Assembly: GCA_947259215.1 (NCBI GenBank)
Contig: CAMYLJ010000024.1
Span: 49,005 to 110,355 of the forward strand
Length of the DNA: 61,351 nt
Reading direction: 5' to 3'
Source of the DNA: an uncultured delta proteobacterium
GTDB lineage: Bacteria; Myxococcota_A; UBA9160; JAFDET01
Shown here: positions 15,580-24,036 of the stretch, piece by piece
Position numbering within the stretch: the stretch's first letter is position 1
Layout of the letters: each line of letters begins with the position of its first letter
Made by a program: the position numbers and the translations under genes
Notes under the pieces: model-generated
What the model saw: the letters and a program-made list of their open reading frames with translations, nothing else
What the model was told of the DNA's origin: nothing
The model's database searches: none

Positions 15580-16347
15580 ATGGAGACCCTGCTCCGCGCG
15601 GCCAAAGAGAAAGAGAAAGAGATTCCGGCGACGCTCAAGGAGCAGCTCGTTCTCGAGCACACCCCACTGATCCGTTACATCGTGAACCGCATCGCGGTCC
15701 GCTTGCCGTCCCACATCGACCTCGACGATCTGCACAACACCGGTGTCATCGGCCTGATGGACGCCATCGAGAAGTACGACCCCGAGAAGAACTGCAAATT
15801 CAAGACCTACGCCGAGTTCCGGATCAAGGGCGCCATCCTGGACCAGCTGCGCTCCCTCGACTGGGTTCCGCGCAGCGTGCGCCAGAAGAGCCGCAAGCTC
15901 GAGCGCGCCTACGGCGAGGTGGAGCAGCGCCTCGGCCGCCAGGCCAACGAGGACGAGGTGGCGGACTCCCTCGGTCTCCAGATCGAGAAGTTCCACGAGC
16001 TGTTGAACCAGGTGCGAGGGATCTCGCTCGTCAACCTGGAGGAGATCCGAGGCAACGGCGCCGAAGGCGACCGCACCGGAGGCTACGCGGACATTGTCGA
16101 GGACGTGAACTCGGAGAACCCCTTCGCCTCGCTCAAGCTCACCGAGAGCAAGCGGATCATCTCCGACACCATCGGAACCCTGCCGGAGAAGGAGCGCCTG
16201 GTCGTCTCCTTCTACTACTACGAAGATCTGAACATGAAGGAGATCGGCTCGATCCTCGGGATCACCGAATCCCGCGTGTGCCAGATCCACACCAAGGCCA
16301 TGCTGCGCCTGCGGTCGAAGCTCAAGGGGCAGGTGGACCGGGCGTAG
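15580..16347 (+). CDS. fliA: FliA/WhiG-family sigma factor (sigma-28 type)
   Basis: 255-residue group 3 sigma factor. Region 2: LIRYIVNRIAVRLPSHIDLDDL, VIGLMDAIEKYD and FKTYAEFRIKGAILDQLRSLDWVPRSVRQ. The last block is the FliA/WhiG hallmark that includes the DW-x-PRSVR segment. Region 3 and region 4 follow (LPEKERLVVSFYYYEDLNMKEIGSILGITESRVCQIH). ATG at 15580 has GGAGG 4 bases upstream; longer in-frame extensions are non-protein-like. The gene lies behind a near-consensus sigma-54 promoter, giving a possible sigma-54 to sigma-28 cascade. No flagellar genes are in the window, so the regulon could be motility or something else; the name fliA is by family. Confidence 0.88.
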   Translation: METLLRAAKEKEKEIPATLKEQLVLEHTPLIRYIVNRIAVRLPSHIDLDDLHNTGVIGLMDAIEKYDPEKNCKFKTYAEFRIKGAILDQLRSLDWVPRSVRQKSRKLERAYGEVEQRLGRQANEDEVADSLGLQIEKFHELLNQVRGISLVNLEEIRGNGAEGDRTGGYADIVEDVNSENPFASLKLTESKRIISDTIGTLPEKERLVVSFYYYEDLNMKEIGSILGITESRVCQIHTKAMLRLRSKLKGQVDRA

Positions 16348-16452
16348 GCCGCCGACTTCTCGCTGTTCGCGGGGCGCGGAGGTTTGATCTTGCCTCCGCC
16401 TGCGCGGTGACGCGGGCCTCGGCGGGCCGCCGAAGTCTCGGCGTTCGCGTAC

Positions 16453-17181
16453 TTACTCGTCGTCCACCCGAACGAGGAGGACCGTGATGTTGTCCTCCCC
16501 ACCCCGCGCGTTCGCCAGATCCACCAGCCGCTCGCACGCCGCCTCGAGCCCGAGCCCGCTGCCAAGGACCTTTGCGATCTCGTCGTCGTGGACGTGGCTC
16601 GTGAGGCCGTCGCTGCACAGGGCGAACTGGTCGCCCGCTTGGAGTCCCAGCTCTGCCAGGTCGGGCTCCACCCGCGCGCGCACGCCGAGCGCCCGGGTCA
16701 GGACGTGGCGGTGGGGATGCTCCCGCGCGGCGTCGGCGCTGATCTCGTTGCGGCGCACGAGCTCGCCCACCAGCGAGTGATCGTCGGTGAGCTGGCGGAT
16801 CCGGCCGCTCCGCACGCGGTAAGCGCGGCTGTCGCCCACGTGGGCCACGGCAGCGCGATCCCCGGCCACCAGGATGCTGACGACGGTGGTGCCCATCCCC
16901 TGGAGCTCCGGCCGCTTCTGGGCCGTGGTGAAGATCTCGTGGTTGGCGTGCAGCACCGCGGTGCGCAGGCGCTCCGTCAGGCTGCCTCCGGAGGAGGCCG
17001 ACACGTCGACGGCCTTCACCACCGCCTCGCAGGCCAGCTGGCTCGCGATCTGGCCGGCCGCGTGCCCGCCCATGCCATCCGCCACCACGAAGAACTGGTG
17101 GTCCTCCGCCACGGCGTACGAGTCCTCGTTGGCTCGGCGCTGCTGGCCCACGTCGCTTGCGGCAGCCGCCTCGAGCTTCAT
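16453..17181 (-). CDS. PP2C-family Ser/Thr phosphatase
   Basis: 242-residue PPM/PP2C phosphatase (Stp1/PrpC type), which dephosphorylates Ser/Thr on proteins using two metals. Visible motifs in order: SDVGQQRRANEDSY (motif 1), VVADGMGGHAAG (motif 2), AHVGDSRAYR (motif 5/6), LTDDHSLVGELV, LALCSDGLTSHV (motif 8) and EDNITVLLVRVDD (motif 11). ATG at 17181 starts cleanly with MKLEAAAASDVG. No Hanks-type kinase is encoded nearby, so its partner lies elsewhere. It is convergent with the sigma-factor gene, with 105 bases between them. Confidence 0.92.
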   Translation of the reverse strand: MKLEAAAASDVGQQRRANEDSYAVAEDHQFFVVADGMGGHAAGQIASQLACEAVVKAVDVSASSGGSLTERLRTAVLHANHEIFTTAQKRPELQGMGTTVVSILVAGDRAAVAHVGDSRAYRVRSGRIRQLTDDHSLVGELVRRNEISADAAREHPHRHVLTRALGVRARVEPDLAELGLQAGDQFALCSDGLTSHVHDDEIAKVLGSGLGLEAACERLVDLANARGGEDNITVLLVRVDDE

Positions 17182-17316
17182 GCCGTGGCCCCTCCTGGGT
17201 ACCGGGATTCCCTGCGCAGGGGCTTGAGCGCCCTGCCCCGCGGGTGGTATCGGAGCCCCTGCCGGACGACTTGACCCCGCACCCCTGGCGCGCGGGGCGC
17301 GGACGTGCAAAAAGAA

Positions 17317-17346
17317 TTCAATCCGCAGGCCGCCGCCGACGATAAT
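17317..17346 (+). promoter_or_regulatory. possible promoter of the receiver/linker gene
   Basis: GATAAT at 17341-17346 matches five of six -10 bases. A weak TTCAAT -35 lies 18 bases upstream (17317-17322). The site is about 80 bases before the ATG at 17430, leaving a structured 5' leader. Confidence 0.35.
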
Positions 17347-17368
17347 ACGGCCGTCGAGGTAGAGGAAG

Positions 17369-17411
17369 CGCCCGAGGTTCTCGGGCGCCCCGGGGGAGGG
17401 ACACCCTCCCC
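17369..17411 (+). promoter_or_regulatory. two tandem hairpins in the 5' leader
   Basis: CGCCCGAG/CTCGGGCG (17369-17387, GTT loop) and GGGGAGGG/CCCTCCCC (17393-17411, ACA loop) are two perfect 8-bp hairpins. They end about 9 bases before the GGGGGG ribosome-binding region of the downstream gene. They could modulate translation or stability. No alternative pairing between them is evident. Confidence 0.4.
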
Positions 17412-17429
17412 GCCGCGGTGGGGGGAACC

Positions 17430-19043
17430 ATGGCCAGGAAGCTGCTTCTCGCAGACGACTCCGTGACCATCCAGAAGGTCGTGGGGATCAGTTTCGCGAA
17501 CGAGGACATCGAGCTCGTCACCGTCGACAACGGCGACGACGCCGTCGATCGGGTCCAGGACTCTCCGCCGGACATCGTGCTGGCAGACGTCGTGATGCCC
17601 GGCAAGACCGGCTACGAGGTCTGCGAGACGATCAAGACCAACCCGCAGCTCGCGCACATCCCGGTGCTGCTGCTGACCGGCACCTTCGAGGCCTTCGACG
17701 AGGAGCGCGCCCGCCAGGTGCAGGCCGACGGGCACATCACCAAGCCGTTCGAGGCCCAGAGTCTGGTGGACCACGTGAACCGGCTGCTCTCCCGGGCGCG
17801 CCCGGCGGCGCCCGCGGCCCCGGCGCCCGACGTGGACATCGCGCCGGCTCCGACGAGCGTCGAAGCGACCCCGGCCCCGGCCGCCGCCGCCACCCCCGCC
17901 GACGACGACGCCTTCGACTTCTTCGAGGATGACTTCGGCACGGCCCCCGATCTCGAGCCCCCGCCGGCGGACCCCGGACGGGACACGGATCTGGAGCTGC
18001 CGACGCCCCCGGAGAGCACCCAGACTCCGTCCACGACGGCATTCGAGCTGGACGCGGGCGAGAGCGGCTTCGACTTCGCACCGGTGGTGGAAGAGCCGGC
18101 ACCGGGCCCCTCGGACGCGCCCACCGAGCTGGCGCCTCCGCGCCCCGGCGCTGACGCCACGGTGGCCCTGATGGATGCACCGGCGGACGCCGACTGGCCC
18201 TCCAGCGACGACGTCGACTCCGCATTCGACGAGGACAGCCTCGGACGCGGGACCCCCGCCTCGGCGCCGGACGCCCCGCTGGGGGACGCGGCGCCCTCGG
18301 CAGAGCCGCCCCCGCTGGCCCTGGAGCCGCCGCCCGCCCGGGCCGACGAGGCCCCGGCCGCCGGCGACGCGCTGGATTTCGGCTTCGAGGCCGAGGCAGA
18401 GCCCGAGCAGGCCGACCCCCTGGGCGCGTTCGACGCCCCGGACGCGGCCCGCGAGACCCTGCTCGACCCGGACGCCGACGATGCCTTCGCGGTCTCGTCG
18501 TCGGATCTGGGAGAGTCGCTGGAGGCGCCCGCGGCGGTCTCCGCCCCGGAGGAGCCGCCGGCGTCTCCCATGTCCGACTTCTTCGCGGCTCCCGAACCGG
18601 CGCCCGAGCCCGTGGCGCTGCCCGAGCCCATGGCACTGCCCGAGCCCATGGCGCTGCCCGAGCCCGACGCCGAGCCGCCGCGCTCGCTGGAGGAGCCCGA
18701 GCCGCTGGAGCTCACCGAGGTGACGCCGGTTCCTGCGGGCGCGCCCGAGCTGCCCGTCGTCGAGGTCTCCGAGCCCGGGCCGACCGGCCTGCCCGAGCCG
18801 GAGCCTGCGGCAGCGCCGGCCGCCGAGCCGGCCGGGGCCACGCCGGACCTCACGCCGATGATGCGCGAGCGCGTCCACGACTCGCTGGAGAAGATCGCCT
18901 GGGAGGCGTTCGCCGACCTGCCCGAGACCATCGTGCGCCAGGCCATCGCCAAGGTCGAGGAGATCGCCTGGGAGGTGATCCCGCAGATGGCCGAGGCGCT
19001 GGTGCGGGAGGAGATCCGGCGCATGAAGGGGGAGTCCGAGTAG
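17430..19043 (+). CDS. response regulator with long acidic linker and C-terminal helical domain
   Basis: 537 residues. The N-terminal receiver (1-125) is complete: LLLADDSVTIQKVV, phosphoacceptor in DIVLADVVMPG, Thr in LLLTGTFEAFDE, Lys in HITKPFEA. A ~345-residue Pro/Ala/Glu/Asp-rich, probably disordered linker follows, including the short repeat LPEPMA x2 near residues 395-410. The last ~60 residues are helical (MMRERVHDSLEKIAWEAF, then KVEEIAWEVIPQMAEALV) with a duplicated IAWE motif. Similar C-terminal helices occur in deltaproteobacterial receiver proteins such as those related to gliding/polarity factors, though FrzS itself is not claimed. ATG at 17430 is preferred over GTG 17418 because of the GGGGGG upstream. 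Confidence 0.82.
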   Translation: MARKLLLADDSVTIQKVVGISFANEDIELVTVDNGDDAVDRVQDSPPDIVLADVVMPGKTGYEVCETIKTNPQLAHIPVLLLTGTFEAFDEERARQVQADGHITKPFEAQSLVDHVNRLLSRARPAAPAAPAPDVDIAPAPTSVEATPAPAAAATPADDDAFDFFEDDFGTAPDLEPPPADPGRDTDLELPTPPESTQTPSTTAFELDAGESGFDFAPVVEEPAPGPSDAPTELAPPRPGADATVALMDAPADADWPSSDDVDSAFDEDSLGRGTPASAPDAPLGDAAPSAEPPPLALEPPPARADEAPAAGDALDFGFEAEAEPEQADPLGAFDAPDAARETLLDPDADDAFAVSSSDLGESLEAPAAVSAPEEPPASPMSDFFAAPEPAPEPVALPEPMALPEPMALPEPDAEPPRSLEEPEPLELTEVTPVPAGAPELPVVEVSEPGPTGLPEPEPAAAPAAEPAGATPDLTPMMRERVHDSLEKIAWEAFADLPETIVRQAIAKVEEIAWEVIPQMAEALVREEIRRMKGESE

Positions 19044-19052
19044 GCTCCCTCG

Positions 19053-19172
19053 CGCGTCGGGGTGGAGGGGTGGCTGCGCGGCTTCGGTTCGCGCGCGGCC
19101 GAGGCCCAGCCCCGATCCACGTCCGTCAGCGCGCTCACCGGCGCCGCTCCGCCACCCCTCCACCCCGACGCG
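19053..19172. repeat. 22-bp perfect inverted repeat with 76-base spacer
   Basis: Arms at 19053-19074 (beginning CGCGTCGGGG) and 19151-19172 (ending CCCCGACGCG) are exact reverse complements over 22 bases. They lie between the receiver gene (stop 19043) and nadC (start 19218). A shorter GCGTCGGGGAG copy follows at about 19187. It could form a long-loop hairpin that ends transcription or protects the mRNA 3' end; no T-run is present. Confidence 0.8.
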
Positions 19173-19217
19173 GTCGGTAGTCTGCGTCGGGGAGATCTGG
19201 GGTACTCTCCTCCGTCT

Positions 19218-20090
19218 ATGGGCGCTCCGGCGCTGCCGCCCGGTCATTGCTGGCTTCCGCTCGTTCGCATGGCGATCGCGGAAGACGTGCGGGCCGGGGA
19301 CGTGACCTCCCAGCTCGTGCTGTCAGCGGAGGCGCGCGGGCGGGCCGTCGTGGAGTCGCGCCAGTCCCTGGTGGTCTGCGGGCTCGAGGTGGCTGCAGCG
19401 GTCTTCCGCGAGCTGGATGCGTCCCTCGCAGTCACGATCCGCTGCGCGGAGGGGGAGCGGGTCGCGCCGGGGACGCGGCTGGCCGCGGTCGACGGCCGGC
19501 TGCGCGCCATCCTGGCCGCGGAGCGCACCGCCTTGAACTTCCTCGGCCGCCTGTGCGGCGTCGCCACCTGGACCGCGCGCTTCGTCGAGGCCGTGGCGGG
19601 CACCGGCGTGCGCATCCTCGACACCCGCAAGACCCTCCCCGGCTGGCGCGCCCTCGACAAGTACGCGGTGGCGGTCGGCGGCGGGACCAACCATCGCCAC
19701 GCCCTCGACGACGCGATCCTCCTCAAGGACAACCACGTGGCCGCGGCGGGCGGCGTGGCGCTGGCGGTGAAGGCCGCCCGCGCCGGCGCCGCACCCCACC
19801 TGGAGCTCCAGGTGGAGGTGGAATCGCTGGCGGACGCGGAGGCGGCCGTCGAGGCGGGAGCCGACGTGCTGCTGCTCGACAACCGCACGCCGGAAGAGCT
19901 GCGGCAGATCGCGGAGGCGCTCCAGGGCGCGGTCGCGCTGGAGGCCACCGGCGGCATCACGCTCGCGAACGTGCGCGAGGTGGCGGAGACCGGCGTGCAG
20001 CGCATCTCGCTGGGAGCGCTCACCCACTCCGCGCCCGCGGCCGACGTGGCGCTGGAGCTCGAGGGCCTCGCTGGAGCTGTACTGCTGTGA
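19218..20090 (+). CDS. nadC: nicotinate-nucleotide pyrophosphorylase (carboxylating)
   Basis: NadC converts quinolinate and PRPP to nicotinate mononucleotide in de novo NAD synthesis. The 290-residue length is typical. Motifs seen: EDVRAGDVTS, AERTALNFLGRLCGVAT, ILDTRKTLPGWRALDKYAVAVGGGTNHR (catalytic/PRPP region, broken here by many conserved basic residues), LLKDNH and EATGGITLANV. ATG at 19218 gives the usual short N-terminus. It overlaps birA by GTGA, heading a nadC-birA-coaX cofactor operon. Confidence 0.95.
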   Translation: MGAPALPPGHCWLPLVRMAIAEDVRAGDVTSQLVLSAEARGRAVVESRQSLVVCGLEVAAAVFRELDASLAVTIRCAEGERVAPGTRLAAVDGRLRAILAAERTALNFLGRLCGVATWTARFVEAVAGTGVRILDTRKTLPGWRALDKYAVAVGGGTNHRHALDDAILLKDNHVAAAGGVALAVKAARAGAAPHLELQVEVESLADAEAAVEAGADVLLLDNRTPEELRQIAEALQGAVALEATGGITLANVREVAETGVQRISLGALTHSAPAADVALELEGLAGAVLL

Positions 20091-21091
20091 GCGATTCGCC
20101 GGCGCGCGTGCTCGATGCCTTGCGACGCGCCGGCGACGCCTCCCGCTCGGGACAGGACGTCTCGGGACAGCTCGGCGTGAGCCGCGCCCAGGTCTGGAAG
20201 CACGTGGAGGCCCTGCGAGCACGCGGCTACCGCATCGCGGGGGCGCCCGGCGGCGGCTATCGGCTGCTCGACGCCCCGGACCGCCTCTATCCCGAAGAGA
20301 TCCAGAACGGCCTCGCGACGCGCTGGCTGGGGCGGATCGTCCACTGGCTGGAGGAGACGGACTCCACCAACCGCGTGGCCCTGGACCTGGCGCGCTCCGG
20401 CGCGGCCCACGGCACCGCGGTCGTGGCCGAAGGGCAGACGGCGGGGCGCGGGAGGCTCGGGCGCTCGTTCCACTCCCCGCCCTTCTGCAATCTCTACACC
20501 TCGATCGTCCTGCGCCCCACCCTCTCCACCGCCGAGGCGCCGACGGCGATCCTGGCAGCGGCGCTGGCGGTGGCCGACAGCGTGGCGGGTGAGCTGGGCG
20601 ATGGCGAGCGCGTGGCCATCAAGTGGCCGAACGACGTCCTCGTCGACGGTCGCAAGACGAGTGGGATCCTGGTGGAGCTGGGCGCCGAGGCGACCCGGGT
20701 GGCCTTCCTGGTGCTCGGCATCGGTGTCAACCTGAACGTCGACCCGGCGTCCTTCCCCGAGGAGTTCCGCTCCCGCGCCACCAGCCTCGCCGCCGCGACC
20801 GGACGCACGATCGATCGGGCCGCCTTCACCCGTTCGCTCTACGGTACCCTCGAGCGCGTCCTCGATGCCCACGCGCGGGACGGATTCGACGCCATCCGAC
20901 CGGGCTTCGAAGCCCGTTTCCGGATGCGGGGCCAGGCGGTGCGCGTGACGGATCTGGGCGGGGCCGAGATCGACGGACGGGTGAGCGGCATCGACGCCGA
21001 CGGCGCGCTGCTGCTGGAGACCGCCGACGGGCGGCGCGAGCGCGTGGTCGCTGGGGACGTGACCCTCGCGAAGGACGGAGACGCGGCGTGA
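20087..21091 (+). CDS. birA: biotin-protein ligase / biotin operon repressor
   Basis: 334 residues, a bifunctional BirA. The N-terminal winged helix (about 1-65, GVSRAQVWKHVEALRARGYRI) precedes the ligase domain. The ligase domain has EETDSTNRVA, the GRGRLGR biotinyl-AMP loop (near 120), IKWPNDVLVDGRKTSGIL and GIGVNLNV. A C-terminal SH3-like domain is present. It activates biotin as biotinyl-AMP and transfers it to carboxylase carriers, and may repress biotin genes. GTG at 20087 overlaps the nadC stop; its own stop overlaps coaX (GTGA). Confidence 0.95.
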   Translation: MSDSPARVLDALRRAGDASRSGQDVSGQLGVSRAQVWKHVEALRARGYRIAGAPGGGYRLLDAPDRLYPEEIQNGLATRWLGRIVHWLEETDSTNRVALDLARSGAAHGTAVVAEGQTAGRGRLGRSFHSPPFCNLYTSIVLRPTLSTAEAPTAILAAALAVADSVAGELGDGERVAIKWPNDVLVDGRKTSGILVELGAEATRVAFLVLGIGVNLNVDPASFPEEFRSRATSLAAATGRTIDRAAFTRSLYGTLERVLDAHARDGFDAIRPGFEARFRMRGQAVRVTDLGGAEIDGRVSGIDADGALLLETADGRRERVVAGDVTLAKDGDAA

Positions 21092-21894
21092 AGGACCGGG
21101 TGCTCCTCGCCATCGACATCGGCAACACCAACTTGACCCTGGGTGCGTTCGACTGGCGCGCCGAGGAGCGGCTGCGCGAGCACTGGCGCCTGGCGACGCA
21201 CCGGGAGCAGACCTCCGACGAGGTGGCGATCACCCTGCGCGCCCTCTTCGACGCGGCGTCTCTCCCCCCCGACGAGATCACCGACGTGATCATCTCGAGC
21301 GTAGTGCCCCCGCTGCTTCCGATCTGGGAGCGGGTCTGCACGAAGCTCTTCGACCGTCCTCCCCTCGTCGTGGGGCCGGGCATCCGCACGGGAATGCCGG
21401 TCCTCTACGAGAACCCGCGCGAGGTGGGCGCCGACCGGATCGTGAACGCCGTTGCGGCCTACGAGCTGCACGGCGGCCCCATCGTGGCGGTGGACTTCGG
21501 CACGGCCACCACCTTCGACTGCGTGTCCGGGGCGGGCGAGTACCTGGGCGGCGCCATCTTTCCCGGCATCCACATCTCGATGGAGGCCTTGTTCGAGCGG
21601 GCGTCCATGCTGCACCGGGTCGAGATCGCGCGTCCCAAGTCCGTGATCGGCAAGACCACGACCGGCTCGCTCCAGTCCGGCCTGCTCTACGGCTACGCGG
21701 GCATGGTGGATTCCATGGTGACCCGCATCCGGGACGAGCTCGGCGAAGACACCCGCTGCATCGCGACCGGCGGCCTGGCCCAGCGCATCGCGAGCGAGTC
21801 CCGCTGCATCGAGCGCGTGGAGCCCTTCCTCACGTTGGAAGGCCTGCGCATCCTGTTCGAGAAGAACCGCCCCGAGCGCAAGGAGGCGACATGA
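21088..21894 (+). CDS. coaX: type III pantothenate kinase
   Basis: CoaX phosphorylates pantothenate, the first committed step of CoA synthesis. The 268-residue ASKHA protein shows LAIDIGNTNLTLGAF (phosphate 1), ISSVVPPL, NPREVGADRIVNAVAAY, VDFGTATTFDCVS (phosphate 2) and FPGIHISMEALFERASML; CIATGGLAQ closes the adenosine site. GTG at 21088 overlaps birA and the stop overlaps the EF-G-like ATG (ATGA). Type III enzymes are not feedback-inhibited by CoA. The adjacency birA-coaX is common in bacteria. Confidence 0.95.
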   Translation: MKDRVLLAIDIGNTNLTLGAFDWRAEERLREHWRLATHREQTSDEVAITLRALFDAASLPPDEITDVIISSVVPPLLPIWERVCTKLFDRPPLVVGPGIRTGMPVLYENPREVGADRIVNAVAAYELHGGPIVAVDFGTATTFDCVSGAGEYLGGAIFPGIHISMEALFERASMLHRVEIARPKSVIGKTTTGSLQSGLLYGYAGMVDSMVTRIRDELGEDTRCIATGGLAQRIASESRCIERVEPFLTLEGLRILFEKNRPERKEAT

Positions 21895-23963
21895 AGAACG
21901 TGAGCGTCGAGAACACCCGCAACTTCGCCCTGATCGGACACTCGGGCGACGGCAAGACGTCTCTCGGAGAGGCGCTGCTCTTCCGGGCGGGAGCCACCCG
22001 CGAGCTGGGCAAGGTGGACGACGGCTCGTCGGTCCTGAACTTCCTGCCCGAGGAGAAGGACCGGCACACGGCGACCGTCAGCTCCTCCGTCTACGGGTTC
22101 GACTGGAACGACCATCACGCGACCCTCCTCGACACCCCCGGAGATCCCAACTTCAACGCCGACGGTCGCGTCGTGCTGCAGGGCCTCGACGGAGCCGTGC
22201 TGCTGGTCTCGGCCGTCGACGGTCCGAAGGTCGGGACCGAGAAGATGCTGAGGGCGGCGCGCGGGTCCGGCGCCGCGTGCCTGGCCTTCGTGAACGGCCT
22301 CGACCAGGAGCGCGCCGACTTCGCGGCGGCGGTGGAGGCCCTGCGCAAGCTCGACGCCAACCCGGTGCCCCTCTGTCTCCCGATCGGCGCCGGCGAGGGG
22401 CTGTCCGGGGTGGTGGACCTGCTGGCCAACAAGGCGTTCACCGCCGACGGCGAGGCCGAGGTGCCGGCCGAGCTGGCGGACGAGGCCAGCGCCGCCCGCC
22501 AGCGGCTGGTGGAGTCCGTGGCCGAGTGCGACGACACCCTGCTCGAGAAGTACCTGGAGGAAGGCGATCTGTCCGAGGAGGAGGTGCGCCAGGGTCTCGT
22601 GGCCGGGGTCCACGGCGGCCAGCTCCTGCCCGTGCTGTGCGGGGCGGCGACCCGCCTGGTCGGCGTGGACCCGCTGCTGCGCGGCCTGACCGAGCTGCTC
22701 CCGTCCCCGGCCGACCGCCCGCCCTTCCGCACCGTTCCCGAGGGGGAGACCGAGGGTGCCGAGGTGGCCCCGGATCCGACCGGGCCCTTCACGGCCCGGG
22801 TCATCAAGACCATGATCGACCGCTATGCGGGCACCCTCTCCATCTTCCGGGTGGTCTCGGGCACGATCCGTCCCGAAACCCCGATCCTGAACGCGACCAC
22901 GGGCCAGAAGGAGCGGACCGGGAAGCTCCTGGCCATGCGGGGAGGAGACCACGAGGACGTCCCGGAAGCGGGACCGGGGGACGTGGTGGCCGTCGCCAAG
23001 CTCAAGGGCGTCCACACCGGCCAGGCCCTGACCCAGGAGAAGGGCGGGCTCCAGCTGCCGGAAATTCCCATTCCCCAGGGTGTGCTTAGCTACGCCATCT
23101 CGGCGAAATCCAAGGGGGACGAGGATAAAGTCTACGCGTCCCTCGGCCGATTGGTGGAGGAGGATCCGACGCTTCACCTCGGGCGGGAGGCTTCGACGGG
23201 CGAGTTCCTGCTGACGGGCATGGGAGAGCTCCACATCCGTACGACGGCGCACAAGTTGAAGCGCCTGTTCGACGTGGAGGTGGAGCTGAAGACACCCAAG
23301 GTGCCCTACCGCGAGACCATCACCCGCAAGGTCGAGAACGTCGAGGGCAAGCTCAAGAAACAGACTGGCGGCAAGGGAATGTTCGGCGTCTGCTACCTCA
23401 GCCTCGAGCCCCTGCCTCGCGGAACGGGCTACGAGTTCTCCGACGAGATCGTCGGCGGCGCCATCCCGCGCGGCCTGATCCCGGCGGTGGACAAGGGCTG
23501 CCTGGAGGGCATGCAGCACGGCCCGCTGACCGGCTACCCGGTGGTGGACGTCAAGGTGCGCTGCATCGACGGCAAGTTCCACGCGGTGGACTCGAACGAG
23601 ATGGCGTTCAAGCTGGCCGGCTCCTTCGGCTTCAAGGCCGCCATGGAGCAGGCCAGGCCGACCCTGCTCGAGCCGATGATGAACGTGGAGGTGAGCTGCC
23701 CCGACGAGAGCGTGGGCGACATCATGGGCGACCTCTCCAGCCGACGCGGCCGGGTTCAGGCCAGCGAGGCGGCGGGGTCGAACCAGGTGGTCCGCGCCCT
23801 GGTGCCGATGTCGGAGATGCTCGAGTACGCCAGCACGCTCACCAGCCTGACCGGAGGCAAGGGCGACTTTCACATGGAGTTCTCGCACTACGACGAAGTG
23901 CCGTCGGCGGTGCGTGACAAGATCATCGCGGAGGCGAAGGCGGCCGAGGCCCAGGGAAGCTGA
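21891..23963 (+). CDS. elongation factor G-like GTPase (EF-G paralog)
   Basis: 690-residue translational GTPase with EF-G domains I-V. G1 is GHSGDGKT (16-23), G2 region FLPEEKDRHTATVSSS. G3 reads DTPGDPNF, so the catalytic His of DTPGH is replaced by Asp. G4 reads NGLD (135-138) instead of NKxD. Domains II-V are recognisable (MGELHIRTTAHKLKRLFDVEVELKTPKVPYRETI and MEFSHYDEVP at the end). It belongs with the EF-G-like proteins of unknown role rather than the canonical fusA product. ATG overlaps the coaX stop. It probably hydrolyses GTP poorly or has altered nucleotide specificity; this is inferred from the motif changes. Confidence 0.88.
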   Translation: MKNVSVENTRNFALIGHSGDGKTSLGEALLFRAGATRELGKVDDGSSVLNFLPEEKDRHTATVSSSVYGFDWNDHHATLLDTPGDPNFNADGRVVLQGLDGAVLLVSAVDGPKVGTEKMLRAARGSGAACLAFVNGLDQERADFAAAVEALRKLDANPVPLCLPIGAGEGLSGVVDLLANKAFTADGEAEVPAELADEASAARQRLVESVAECDDTLLEKYLEEGDLSEEEVRQGLVAGVHGGQLLPVLCGAATRLVGVDPLLRGLTELLPSPADRPPFRTVPEGETEGAEVAPDPTGPFTARVIKTMIDRYAGTLSIFRVVSGTIRPETPILNATTGQKERTGKLLAMRGGDHEDVPEAGPGDVVAVAKLKGVHTGQALTQEKGGLQLPEIPIPQGVLSYAISAKSKGDEDKVYASLGRLVEEDPTLHLGREASTGEFLLTGMGELHIRTTAHKLKRLFDVEVELKTPKVPYRETITRKVENVEGKLKKQTGGKGMFGVCYLSLEPLPRGTGYEFSDEIVGGAIPRGLIPAVDKGCLEGMQHGPLTGYPVVDVKVRCIDGKFHAVDSNEMAFKLAGSFGFKAAMEQARPTLLEPMMNVEVSCPDESVGDIMGDLSSRRGRVQASEAAGSNQVVRALVPMSEMLEYASTLTSLTGGKGDFHMEFSHYDEVPSAVRDKIIAEAKAAEAQGS

Positions 23964-24036
23964 CGCGTCGGCGCGTCGTCCCAGGCCTGCCGTCCTCCCC
24001 CGCACCGTACGCCCGCCCAGCGGGACGCAGAGGACG

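Noticed and set aside
19053-19172. The inverted repeat as an insertion sequence or CRISPR unit
   Set aside because: No transposase between the arms (76 bases only), no repeating units, and no flanking duplication visible.
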